Source: Hahellaceae bacterium
GTDB lineage: Bacteria > Pseudomonadota > Gammaproteobacteria > Pseudomonadales > Oleiphilaceae
Assembly: GCA_024234575.1 (NCBI GenBank)
Contig: JACKOB010000004.1
Location: 62,001 to 126,000 of the forward strand
DNA length: 64,000 nt
Direction of reading: 5' to 3'
Positions 1 to 7,287 of this stretch are shown here, one piece after another. Made by a program: the position numbers and the translations under genes. The first letter of the stretch is position 1. Each line of letters starts with the position of its first letter. A model generated the notes under the pieces. That model had not been told where the DNA came from. It did no database searches and saw only the letters and a list, made by a program, of their open reading frames with translations.

Positions 1-1
1 T

Positions 2-1402
2 GGTGACAGTCGAATTTACCGATATCGCGACAATCGGCTAGAGTTGCTAACCCGAGATCACTGCCACAATCCCTCAAAAGGAAAAAGCTTTCTTACGCGG
101 GCATTAGGTATGGACAGCCATCTGGAAGTCGATTACCTACAAGAAGACCTGCAAGAAGGTGATATTTTCTTGTTGAGCACTGATGGTGTGCATGGATTTG
201 TCAGCGAGAAGTTAATGCAGGAGCAAATTGGTTTGTTACCTGTTACCAACGATGACGCTGCGTGGCATGCGGAACAGGCAAGCGCTGAACGTCAAAGCCA
301 GTTGGAAAAAGTTGCCGACAACCTGGGCAAGCTTGCGCTGCAGAACAATAGTGATGACAACCTGAGTTGTCTGTTGGTAAGCATTAACAAGTTGCCGGTG
401 GAAGACATTGATGAGGTTCATCGGAAACTGACGCAATTGCGCATACCGCCGGTAATGCAGCCGGGGCAGAAAATAGATGGCTACGAGATATTAAAAGTCT
501 TACACAGTGGCACCCGCAGCCATGTGTATGTGGTTAAACACCCCGATATGTCGAACAAACTGGTGCTTAAAGCGCCATCGCCAAATTTTGCAGAAGATCC
601 CCAATATCTCGAAGGCTTTATTCGGGAGCAGTGGGTGGGTCGCAGGGTGAATCATGCCGCTATCATGAAAATATACGCCCATCCCGAAAACAGCCCGTTC
701 CTTTATCACCTTTGTGAATACATTGAAGGTACAACGCTGCGGCAGTGGATGGTTGATCACCCCAACGCCCCTTTGCAACAGGTGCGTGATATTACCCGGG
801 ATATCATTGCCGGGTTACGTGCTTTGCAGAGGCAGGGGATGGTGCACAGGGATCTAAAGCCAGAAAACATCCTTATCGATAAAAAAGGCCATCTAAGGCT
901 GATTGATTTTGGTACTGTGCAGGTTGATGGATTGGAAGAAATCAGCTCGGTGATGTCTGAAGATGTGCCAGTTGGCTCCGTCGATTATATTGCCCCCGAG
1001 TATTTACGTGGTGAAGTCGGCCAACATTGTTCAGATATTTTTTCTTTAGGGGTGATTGTTTATGAAATGTGTACCGGGAAATTACCCTTTAAGCCGATGT
1101 CCACCAGCCAGGTCAGCTCGTTAAGCAATCTACGCTGGGACTATATCTCGGCACGTAAATATCGCAGCCAGCTTCCCATCTGGTTTGACCAGGCACTGCA
1201 GAAGGCTTGCGCCTACCAGCCTGGTAAGCGCTATCAGGCGTTGTCAGAGTTTTTGCATGATCTGACTGTGCCTAATGACAAGCTTGTCAGTAAGCACCAG
1301 CACAAACCCTTGATCGAGAAAAATCCGTTGGCATTCTGGCAGGGTGTATCGGCTTTGTTGTTTGTTTTGGTGATAATTGAGGCAGTGCTTCTTTTTAGTT
1401 AG
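2..1402 (+). CDS. PP2C phosphatase / Ser-Thr protein kinase fusion (5' partial)
   Basis: The frame is open from the first complete codon, so the true start lies before the window. The visible N-terminal part is the second half of a PP2C (PPM) phosphatase: GDSRIYRYRDN, then LTRDH, the metal-site segment LLSTDGV and the late SDDNLS. From about nt 475 a Hanks-type kinase domain follows: GYEILKVLHSG (nucleotide loop), HRDLKPEN near nt 845-868 (catalytic loop), DFGT near nt 905 (metal-binding DFG) and APEYL. About 20 hydrophobic residues at the C-terminus form a membrane anchor, placing the catalytic domains in the cytoplasm. Phosphatase-kinase fusions of this kind are known beside nitrate-assimilation genes in pseudomonads and marine gammaproteobacteria; whether that holds here cannot be seen. 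The stop interlocks by 4 nt with the convergent gene. A TTG at nt 44 is not the start, because clear PP2C sequence lies upstream in frame. Confidence 0.9.
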   Translation, partial: GDSRIYRYRDNRLELLTRDHCHNPSKGKSFLTRALGMDSHLEVDYLQEDLQEGDIFLLSTDGVHGFVSEKLMQEQIGLLPVTNDDAAWHAEQASAERQSQLEKVADNLGKLALQNNSDDNLSCLLVSINKLPVEDIDEVHRKLTQLRIPPVMQPGQKIDGYEILKVLHSGTRSHVYVVKHPDMSNKLVLKAPSPNFAEDPQYLEGFIREQWVGRRVNHAAIMKIYAHPENSPFLYHLCEYIEGTTLRQWMVDHPNAPLQQVRDITRDIIAGLRALQRQGMVHRDLKPENILIDKKGHLRLIDFGTVQVDGLEEISSVMSEDVPVGSVDYIAPEYLRGEVGQHCSDIFSLGVIVYEMCTGKLPFKPMSTSQVSSLSNLRWDYISARKYRSQLPIWFDQALQKACAYQPGKRYQALSEFLHDLTVPNDKLVSKHQHKPLIEKNPLAFWQGVSALLFVLVIIEAVLLFS

Positions 1403-1629
1403 ACATCATTTTCAAGCTCATCCCGCAGGCGTTGTTTGTCTGCTTCACTAATCTCTAATTGCTCGATTTCGGCCCGCATATACTGCTTTACAGCTTCGGA
1501 AGTATGATCTTCTTCTGGCATGCTGGTAGTGATTTCGGCAATGGCGATATGGGCTTCAGTTTCGGTTATTTCGCCGGCTTCAAGTTTTAAAATGACAGCT
1601 TCAATTTCTAGTTTTACGGCATCGGTCAT
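1399..1629 (-). CDS. small acidic hypothetical protein (76 aa)
   Basis: No family was recognised. The product is short, very acidic (many Glu, ending LENDV) and predicted mostly helical, without signal peptide, membrane segment or cysteines. It lies 38 nt downstream of the nitroreductase on the same strand, so the two may be co-transcribed. Its stop codon interlocks with the stop of the convergent kinase gene (4-nt overlap), which argues that both ends are real. No strong Shine-Dalgarno sequence precedes the ATG. It could be a small regulatory or adaptor protein, but nothing in the sequence shows that. Confidence 0.55.
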   Translation of the reverse strand: MTDAVKLEIEAVILKLEAGEITETEAHIAIAEITTSMPEEDHTSEAVKQYMRAEIEQLEISEADKQRLRDELENDV

Positions 1630-1667
1630 GTTTCGTTTTCCGTGGCAAAGTTGTTGCGCGATCGATG

Positions 1668-2387
1668 TTATTTTGCAGGTATTAGCAGCTCGTCGAGGTC
1701 AATTTTGTCGGGGCGATACTGATTAACTTTGTTATCCTGGGGATAGCCTAACGCCAGGCCACAGACCAGTTTGTAATCTTTGGGCACTTTAAAAAACTTG
1801 TCGATCGGGGAGCGCCAGATGCCTAAAGCACCTTGCGCGCAGGTGCCTAGCCCTTTGTTAGTGGCCGAAAGCATGAGTGACTGCATCATGATGCCCGCAT
1901 CAACCAGTGCGGTGTGTTTCATCCCAGGATGCACAAAGAAAAATATCGCCACCGGTGCATCAAAGAAAATAAAGTTTCTGGCCATTTGCTCGTCGCGGGC
2001 CTTTTTATCGTCACGGGATATCCCCAGCACTTCATAAAGACCCATGCCAGTGGCCACGCGTCGCTCTTGGAATACCGGCGGGTATTTACCCAATATAGGT
2101 TTGAAGTCACTGTCGGGGAGCGCATCGGTAGTAATTGCGGATAGCAACTTCAGTGGCAACGGCTGCTTTTGAATCTTGTTCGAGCGATAGTATTTGGATT
2201 GCAGCTCCTCCCCCAGTTTTTTGCAGATGTCACCCGTTGCCACGGCGAGCTTGTAGGGCTGAGAGTTTGAGCTGGAGGGAGACTCTAAAGCTTCTCTTAA
2301 TATTTCATCAAGCAGTGATGATTCTACTGGTTTATCTGAAAATGCCCGGATGCTTCGGCGGGTTTTTAAAACGTCTATATAATCCAT
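1668..2387 (-). CDS. nitroreductase-family FMN oxidoreductase
   Basis: The 239-residue product is a cytoplasmic flavin enzyme of the nitroreductase family, which reduces nitro groups, quinones or enones with NAD(P)H. Diagnostic segments are RRSIRAF near the N-terminus (FMN phosphate contact), SPSSSNSQPYKL (family signature around residue 40), GTCAQGAL about residue 180 and GLALGYP near the C-terminus. Length is at the upper end for the family. The gene is probably first of a pair with the small gene 38 nt downstream. The physiological substrate cannot be inferred. The start ATG has only a weak ribosome binding site, but the MDYIDVLKTRRSIR beginning is typical of the family. Confidence 0.88.
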   Translation of the reverse strand: MDYIDVLKTRRSIRAFSDKPVESSLLDEILREALESPSSSNSQPYKLAVATGDICKKLGEELQSKYYRSNKIQKQPLPLKLLSAITTDALPDSDFKPILGKYPPVFQERRVATGMGLYEVLGISRDDKKARDEQMARNFIFFDAPVAIFFFVHPGMKHTALVDAGIMMQSLMLSATNKGLGTCAQGALGIWRSPIDKFFKVPKDYKLVCGLALGYPQDNKVNQYRPDKIDLDELLIPAK

Positions 2388-2653
2388 AAATTCAATCCAG
2401 CGATTACTAATGCAGAATGTGCAGTAAACATTTTGTGAAAAGTGTCGAACGTTGCAGCATCATAGCCTGCACCGTCGCCTGCTTCAAACCCAGTCTTCAT
2501 AGCTGCATGTGAAGAGTTTGCCATGACGTAGAGGTTTACTAAATGCGGAGCCTGTTTTAAGGTAGCTGCCTGCACTTTTCCTCAGTCTTTTCGCGGGAAG
2601 TTCGCAGAAATAGAACTCCTTCACCTTTTTACTTTTGATAAACCGGATCACCA

Positions 2654-3997
2654 ATGACTGACCTGATAAGCCGTGCCCGTCATTTTGCAACCGAAGCGCA
2701 CAGTCGCATTAATCATGTGCGAAAGTACACCAATCAACCTTACCAGGTTCATTTGAAAGCCGTGGCGCAGCGGGTGGCGTCGGTCACTGATGATCAGGAA
2801 GTGATCGCCGCTGCGTGGTTGCACGATACGGTTGAAGATACAACGGCGACATTTCATGATATCGAGGCTGAGTTTGGTGCGAGAGTGATGCAGTTGGTGT
2901 CCGAGCTCACCGACGTTAGTCGTCCGGGAGATGGTAATCGGGCAAAACGCAAGAAAATGGATCGTGATCATTTGGCCGCTGCATCGCCAGAAGGGAAGAC
3001 CGTCAAGCTGGCTGACCTGATCGACAACTGCAATGATATCTGCAAACACGATGAGCGTTTTGGACGCGTCTTTGTCAAAGAAATGGCAGAGCTGCTAACC
3101 GTGTTGCAAGGAGGCAATCCGAGCCTTTATAAAAAAGCAGTCGAGGTAAATACGAAGTGGTTGCGCCAATTTAACCTGCAAGGTACAGAACTGGATGAAA
3201 CAGAATTGTGGGTGCCGAAAGTAACCGCGCAAATCGTGCATCAACATAAAATTAGTCGCCGGTTTGTACAGCTTTTTACCGCACAGGATATAGCCGAGCC
3301 GCTGGTGTCTTTTGATTCTGGTTACAGCAATGAAAAACTCGCCGAGTTAACGACATCAGCGGGTGTTTTGGTTATTGGCGTACGTGAAGGGGGGTTGGTT
3401 AAAGGTTATCTGAGGGCGCAAACAGAGCCCAAAGGTGTGCAGTGCGATACCGAGATAAAGCCTTTTCATCCGGCGCAGGTTGTTACCGGTGATACCAGAC
3501 TGGCAGAGGTAATCGGCATACTCACCAAGTATGAATTCTGTTTTGTGGAGTTGCTGGGGCAGGTGTCGGGTGTGATTTGCCGAGAGGACATTCAGAAACC
3601 GGAAGCCAGAATGTGGTTGTTTGGTATTATCACCATGATAGAAATGTTTCTTTTGGAACGGCTTAAGCAGCGACCTGATTGCGATGCACTTATCGAGACA
3701 TTGTCACCTTCCCGATTAGCAAAAGCCCGCGAACTTTATGAAGAAAGAATGCGTCGTGGACACCATTGTAGTCTGGCTGACTGCTTGCAGTTGTCAGACA
3801 AAGCGCAGCTATTAACAAATGCCCAGCAAGACCTGTCCGAGTTTGGCTTTGAAACCAAGGGAGAAGCCAAAAAAACGATTAAAGAATTGGAATCATTACG
3901 TAACCATCTGGCCCATGCGCAGGATATTGTCGCCCATGACTGGCCGCAGATTGCCCGTATGACCCATCGAATGGATATGGTTTTAAGCGGCAGTTAG
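2654..3997 (+). CDS. HD-domain (ppGpp hydrolase-like) + CBS pair + HEPN-like protein
   Basis: The N-terminal ~170 residues form an HD domain of the SpoT/MESH1 type: H33 in YQVHLKAV, HDTVEDT at 57-63 (the HD-x3-ED motif of ppGpp hydrolases) and KLADLIDN at 118-125. Members of that family hydrolyse (p)ppGpp or NADPH, and no synthetase domain is present here. Residues ~205-330 look like two CBS repeats, the second ending GVICREDI; CBS pairs usually sense adenine nucleotides. The last ~110 residues are helical and contain RNHLAH at 416-421, which fits the Rx4-6H motif of HEPN ribonucleases. No signal or membrane segment is present. The gene stands alone, with divergent or convergent neighbours. 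The domain order is unusual; HEPN is an inference from one motif. Confidence 0.7.
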   Translation: MTDLISRARHFATEAHSRINHVRKYTNQPYQVHLKAVAQRVASVTDDQEVIAAAWLHDTVEDTTATFHDIEAEFGARVMQLVSELTDVSRPGDGNRAKRKKMDRDHLAAASPEGKTVKLADLIDNCNDICKHDERFGRVFVKEMAELLTVLQGGNPSLYKKAVEVNTKWLRQFNLQGTELDETELWVPKVTAQIVHQHKISRRFVQLFTAQDIAEPLVSFDSGYSNEKLAELTTSAGVLVIGVREGGLVKGYLRAQTEPKGVQCDTEIKPFHPAQVVTGDTRLAEVIGILTKYEFCFVELLGQVSGVICREDIQKPEARMWLFGIITMIEMFLLERLKQRPDCDALIETLSPSRLAKARELYEERMRRGHHCSLADCLQLSDKAQLLTNAQQDLSEFGFETKGEAKKTIKELESLRNHLAHAQDIVAHDWPQIARMTHRMDMVLSGS

Positions 3998-4169
3998 GGA
4001 GCCTCTTGAGGCCGAAAAATCTTGATAATCAGATAGGGCCCCGCCGGCGAAATCCATTGACGCCAGAAGCAAAGCTTCATAAATAGGCCGGATGTAAGAA
4101 CGCAATCGATACTTTTTTATTACGGATTAGGCTTGGCAAACGGGTGGTGTCCATGTAAGAGGCTCCCTA
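3995..4169. repeat. 175-bp element bounded by 13-bp perfect inverted repeats
   Basis: TAGGGAGCCTCTT at 3995-4007 is repeated exactly in inverted orientation (AAGAGGCTCCCTA) at 4157-4169. The left arm begins on the stop codon of the HD-domain gene. The 149 bp between the arms hold no open frame. No target-site duplication was seen. It could be a MITE-like insertion, a long-range RNA stem at the 3' end of the mRNA, or chance. Confidence 0.5.
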
Positions 4170-4200
4170 GCCAAAGGCAAACCGTCGCTTGGCCTTTTTA
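4170..4200 (+). terminator. weak intrinsic terminator after the HD-domain gene
   Basis: A short stem (GCCAA at 4170-4174 with TTGGC at 4189-4193) is followed directly by a T-rich stretch ending at the stop codon of the convergent SnoaL-like gene. An alternative AGGC/GCCT pairing exists. The stem is weak, so this is tentative. Confidence 0.35.
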
Positions 4201-4698
4201 TTACGATGCGGAAACCTGTTTGCTGATATAGCGTTGCAGGTTTTTATTGGCGGTTGCTTGTACCTTTGACTTCAGCAGTCCGCTCCATCCCAGTAGCGTG
4301 CCTGGCAATCCCAGTGCTTGTTTGCTCCAGCGCCAAAAGTTGAAATGATCCCGGTGGCGATAGATCAAGCCATCACGAAATTCAAATTCGGCATCAATAA
4401 TATTGTGTACTTTGTTGCCGGTCATCGAGAAGAGGTACTTGGGCTCCCAGTGAGCTTTACCCGAATCCGCCGTGCATTCAATCGCTGAAAACTCCAGACT
4501 GAACTCTTTTGCTTGAGCACATAACATTGACCACATGGCACCAATGTCTTTGCCTGCCAGTTCAAAGGCTTCATCTTTGAATGTGGCTTGTGGGTGGTAG
4601 CAAGCGGCCATGGTGGCAGCATCCAGGTTCTGGAATGCGGTGTAAAACTTTTTAATCAACGCTTGGTTCTGCTGCGCATTGCTGGTGTTGTCAGACAT
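4201..4698 (-). CDS. SnoaL-like / NTF2-fold protein
   Basis: A 165-residue cytoplasmic protein with the NTF2-like (SnoaL) fold pattern: an N-terminal helix QNQALIKKFYTAFQNLD, then MAACYHPQATFKDEAF, and late strands VHNIIDAEFEFRDGLIYRHRDHFNFWRW. Members are small cone-shaped domains used as isomerases, hydrolases or binding proteins; the ligand cannot be told here. About 40 extra residues after the usual end (LGLPGTLLGWSGLLKSK onward) are amphipathic and could aid membrane or partner contact. It is transcribed alone. Confidence 0.8.
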   Translation of the reverse strand: MSDNTSNAQQNQALIKKFYTAFQNLDAATMAACYHPQATFKDEAFELAGKDIGAMWSMLCAQAKEFSLEFSAIECTADSGKAHWEPKYLFSMTGNKVHNIIDAEFEFRDGLIYRHRDHFNFWRWSKQALGLPGTLLGWSGLLKSKVQATANKNLQRYISKQVSAS

Positions 4699-4931
4699 AA
4701 TACTTCCTCGACAGAGACGCGAACATAGGTATTTGCATGAAACCTACCCATTGAATTACTAGGCTTCAAGTGTAGTCTTTGATCTTCTGATCGAATAGTG
4801 GCGATTCAGACAATGTTGCGGGTAGAACAGACAGAGAAGGCGAGAGTCGCAAACTGCAGCGGGCGTGATAGCGGGGGCAACAAGTGATTGTTATGGCACA
4901 TCTCTAAGATGCACCATAGCAATCGAGATAT

Positions 4932-5633
4932 TTATTTTTTAGACATTTTACGTGAGGCGAATGCCCCTGCTATCGCCAGGCTGAAAAGAGCCAACGTCGC
5001 CGGCTCTGGCACCGCGCGTAACGAAACGTTGTCTATGAAACCACCCAAAGAGTTGGCAGCACCGGTGGCAGCAAAGGTTAATGCCATTGTTTCTGAGGTT
5101 GCCCACAGATCAACGTTGTAGTGAAACCAGCCGTCGATGCCTTTGGTCAGCCCGGAAGCCTGGTTATCTCTGTACTTAACATCTGCTATGGATACCACGA
5201 TATTGCTGAAATCGAATGAATCCAATGAGCTTCCAGAAAAGCTGTCCCAAAAAACGTCGATACCGTTATCATTATTACCGTTGTTGGTACGGGCATGGTA
5301 GAAAAAGTCCAGCTCGTATTTACCACCAACGTTCATGCCGGTAAGGATTTGTGACATCGCTGAGTTGGTGTTCGGCGCGCCGTGAGAATCCAGTTCGACA
5401 TAGTTGTTACCATCTTGCGCATCAACATTTCCCAGAGTACGGTTTGTCTGGATTTCAATGCCAGGGCCAGAGACAGTTGTCCAGCCGGTGATCTCTTTAA
5501 AAATTTTCCAACTGCCATGATTACTTTTTAACACACCGGTGGTGTCTTCGAAGCTACCGTTGGTAATCAGCGTTGCTTGGGCACTTGTTGCTAAGGCTAA
5601 ACTAACTAGGGCTGTGCCAATTTTGTTTCTCAT
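4932..5633 (-). CDS. PEP-CTERM secreted protein
   Basis: The start is the ATG at 5633, which begins a good signal peptide (MRNKIGTALVSLALATSAQA) and is preceded by a GAGAGAG ribosome site; a GTG/ATG-like extension 10 codons longer lacks these features. The mature part begins TLITNGSFED, typical of jelly-roll (DUF642-like or choice-of-anchor) secreted proteins. It ends with a PEP-CTERM sorting tail: VPEPATLALF, a hydrophobic helix and RKMSKK. The tail is recognised by exosortase and the protein is delivered to the surface or to exopolysaccharide. No exosortase gene lies in the window. A terminator-like hairpin lies upstream and belongs to the neighbouring frmA remnant. Confidence 0.85.
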   Translation of the reverse strand: MRNKIGTALVSLALATSAQATLITNGSFEDTTGVLKSNHGSWKIFKEITGWTTVSGPGIEIQTNRTLGNVDAQDGNNYVELDSHGAPNTNSAMSQILTGMNVGGKYELDFFYHARTNNGNNDNGIDVFWDSFSGSSLDSFDFSNIVVSIADVKYRDNQASGLTKGIDGWFHYNVDLWATSETMALTFAATGAANSLGGFIDNVSLRAVPEPATLALFSLAIAGAFASRKMSKK

Positions 5634-5810
5634 CGTACATCTCTCTCGTGAGGGGCCCCGCATTTACCAGGTGCCGTTGCAGCTTTAAATTACGCACAAT
5701 GATACTGGCTTTGGTGTTCATTTTCGCCGTGGAGATTGCAAAGAAATGCAAAAGGTTAGGTGCGGATAGGTGAGAAGAAAAGGCAATTGAAACAAGATGT
5801 TAAATGTCTT

Positions 5811-5841
5811 TAAAAAAGCCCGCATCAGTCGCGATGCGGGC
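5811..5841 (-). terminator. intrinsic terminator downstream of the frmA remnant
   Basis: GCCCGCATC and GATGCGGGC form a perfect 9-bp stem (5818-5841) with a 6-nt loop. On the minus strand it is followed by six T. It lies 10 nt after the stop codon of the frmA remnant and was probably that gene's terminator; it now outlives the gene. Confidence 0.8.
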
Positions 5842-5851
5842 GGCTGTTTCA

Positions 5852-6101
5852 TTAGAAGAGGATAACCGAGCGAATGCTTTTGCCCTTGTGCATCAGATCA
5901 AACGCCTGGTTGATTTTGGCTAAGTCGATTTCGGGAGCCTCGCTATATTCCGGAAAAGGAAAGCGTATAAGCATCGGTATGGCACACCCCTGTGGCGACC
6001 ATGCGCACAAAGACTTCACCGGCTTTCGGCCCCTGATCATCAATTTCTTCGATTGTGAGTGGTTTACCTGCTTGTCAGGCACCTGCTGCGCGAGATTTCA
6101 T
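5852..6101 (-). pseudogene. frmA: frmA/adhC remnant: glutathione-dependent formaldehyde dehydrogenase with internal deletion
   Basis: Only the two ends of a class III alcohol dehydrogenase (normally ~370 aa) remain. From the ATG at 6101 the start reads MKSRAAGA then a stop. A second frame continues with [23 protein letters not shown] and [14 protein letters not shown], which is the N-terminal domain with its first zinc ligand Cys. The sequence then jumps straight to the normal C-terminus, IDLAKINQAFDLM followed by HKGKSIRSVILF and a stop. About 300 codons are missing and there is at least one frameshift. An intact enzyme oxidises S-hydroxymethylglutathione and reduces S-nitrosoglutathione. 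The terminator downstream is still intact. Identification by eye is strong because both termini match the family in the right order and strand. Confidence 0.85.
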
Positions 6102-6193
6102 CGGTGCAATCATCCGTGTACGAGTAAACCACGAGTATAGACAGCGATGACCGGTGATTAAATTCTAAGAGAAGGTCAATGCTCGCTGGCTTG

Positions 6194-6454
6194 CTACAGA
6201 CCTTTCATATAGGTGATAAAAATAATTGTGCCAATGACTATTGAGAATGCGGAGAGTATTAATCGCCAAACGGTTTTGACATGCCGCAATCCCATAAAGT
6301 AATCGACAACCAGTTGCGCTTTAATGATCAACGCCAGAATGATAAAACCGATAATTTGTGGGTTTGTTGTGCTGAATTCCCCGACATACGCGGCGATGCA
6401 GGTTAGCGCAATAAGAAATAGCCAGATGAGTGTGCTGCGATTTGCTAAAGACAT
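6194..6454 (-). CDS. norF: NorF-like cytochrome c oxidase subunit IV family protein
   Basis: An 86-residue integral membrane protein with three hydrophobic helices. It follows the subunit III-like gene by 33 nt on the same strand. It has the usual pattern of small subunit IV-type proteins (N-terminal short loop, GFIILALIIKAQLVVDYFMGLRH in the middle, which includes the family's KxxLVxDYFM-type segment). Such proteins pair with NorE and help assemble or activate nitric oxide reductase NorCB, or belong to a haem-copper oxidase. No oxidase core subunit is near, so the NorF role is favoured. It shares the FNR-box promoter upstream of norE. Confidence 0.7.
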   Translation of the reverse strand: MSLANRSTLIWLFLIALTCIAAYVGEFSTTNPQIIGFIILALIIKAQLVVDYFMGLRHVKTVWRLILSAFSIVIGTIIFITYMKGL

Positions 6455-6487
6455 GATTTTGTCTCCTGGGCGTCAGTGGGAACTATT

Positions 6488-7051
6488 TTAATGGATGACA
6501 TACACAAGCGGGAAAAGCACTATCCACGCCAGATCTACCATGTGCCAGTAAGAGGCCCCAGATTCCAAGCCGAAATGCTCTTCAGAGGTATACAGGTTTT
6601 TAGAGCAGTTAAGCGTTAAAACTGTGAGTATGACAATACCAAGAATGACATGGGCAAAATGAAAGAACGTGAGAAAGTAATAAAACATATAGAAAACATT
6701 ACTGGATAGTGAATATCCCTCAGAGATGGTATCGCTGTATTCCCAGCATTTCACTACGACATAAACGCTTGCCGCCAGCAGAGAGGCGATTAGCCAGCGT
6801 GTTGCCGTCACCGACTGATTAATTTTAACTGCCTCAACTGCCCGCACAACAAAATAGCTGCTGGTGATCAGCGCAATGGTATTAATCATCCCTGCGACTC
6901 TATTCAGGTGTTCGTGACCTTCTGCAAAAATCTCGGGGTTCAGCAGTTTTACAATACTGTAGGTAATGAATAAAACGCCAAAGACTCCCAGCTCTGCCAG
7001 TATAAAAATCCAGATAGCCAGATCGCCGGGTAATGGTAGTTTATTTTTCAT
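6488..7051 (-). CDS. norE: NorE-like cytochrome c oxidase subunit III family protein
   Basis: A 187-residue inner-membrane protein with five predicted helices of the cytochrome c oxidase subunit III fold. The N-terminus PGDLAIWIFILAELGVFG is characteristic of NorE-type members, as are the FYYFLTFFHFAHVILG segment and the final SYWHMVDLAWIVLFPLVY. NorE assists nitric oxide reductase (NorCB) maturation or activity. It forms an operon with the norF-like gene. A perfect FNR/Dnr box lies 62 bp upstream of the start, fitting induction by low oxygen or NO. norC and norB are not in the window, so this pair either works with a distant NorB or with another oxidase. Confidence 0.8.
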   Translation of the reverse strand: MKNKLPLPGDLAIWIFILAELGVFGVLFITYSIVKLLNPEIFAEGHEHLNRVAGMINTIALITSSYFVVRAVEAVKINQSVTATRWLIASLLAASVYVVVKCWEYSDTISEGYSLSSNVFYMFYYFLTFFHFAHVILGIVILTVLTLNCSKNLYTSEEHFGLESGASYWHMVDLAWIVLFPLVYVIH

Positions 7052-7112
7052 AGAGGCCTGTTCAGTTCGCTAATTTGTGCGGGCATATTAACAACTGGCA
7101 CGGTTAGTCGTG

Positions 7113-7126
7113 TTGATGATTATCAA
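7113..7126 (-). promoter_or_regulatory. FNR/Dnr-type box upstream of norEF
   Basis: TTGATGATTATCAA is a perfect match to the TTGAT-N4-ATCAA consensus of FNR/Anr/Dnr regulators. It lies 62 bp upstream of the norE start, a fitting place for activation of norEF under oxygen limitation or NO. Confidence 0.8.
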
Positions 7127-7287
7127 TAGCATTGATGTTCGACTAACAATAACAGGGGTTAACTACTGCTAGTCTTGCGGCGATTGTTGACTCTCAGGTT
7201 TGTGGTGGATCTGGCTAACTCGATGATTTAACTGACAGCGATGCCTCGGCGAGGGGACCTTAGGATATTTTCAACCGCCGACAAATC

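Noticed and set aside
2375..2575. 66-codon open frame on the minus strand upstream of the nitroreductase
   Set aside because: It overlaps the nitroreductase start, has no ribosome site and no recognisable family. It may be an old remnant but cannot be supported.
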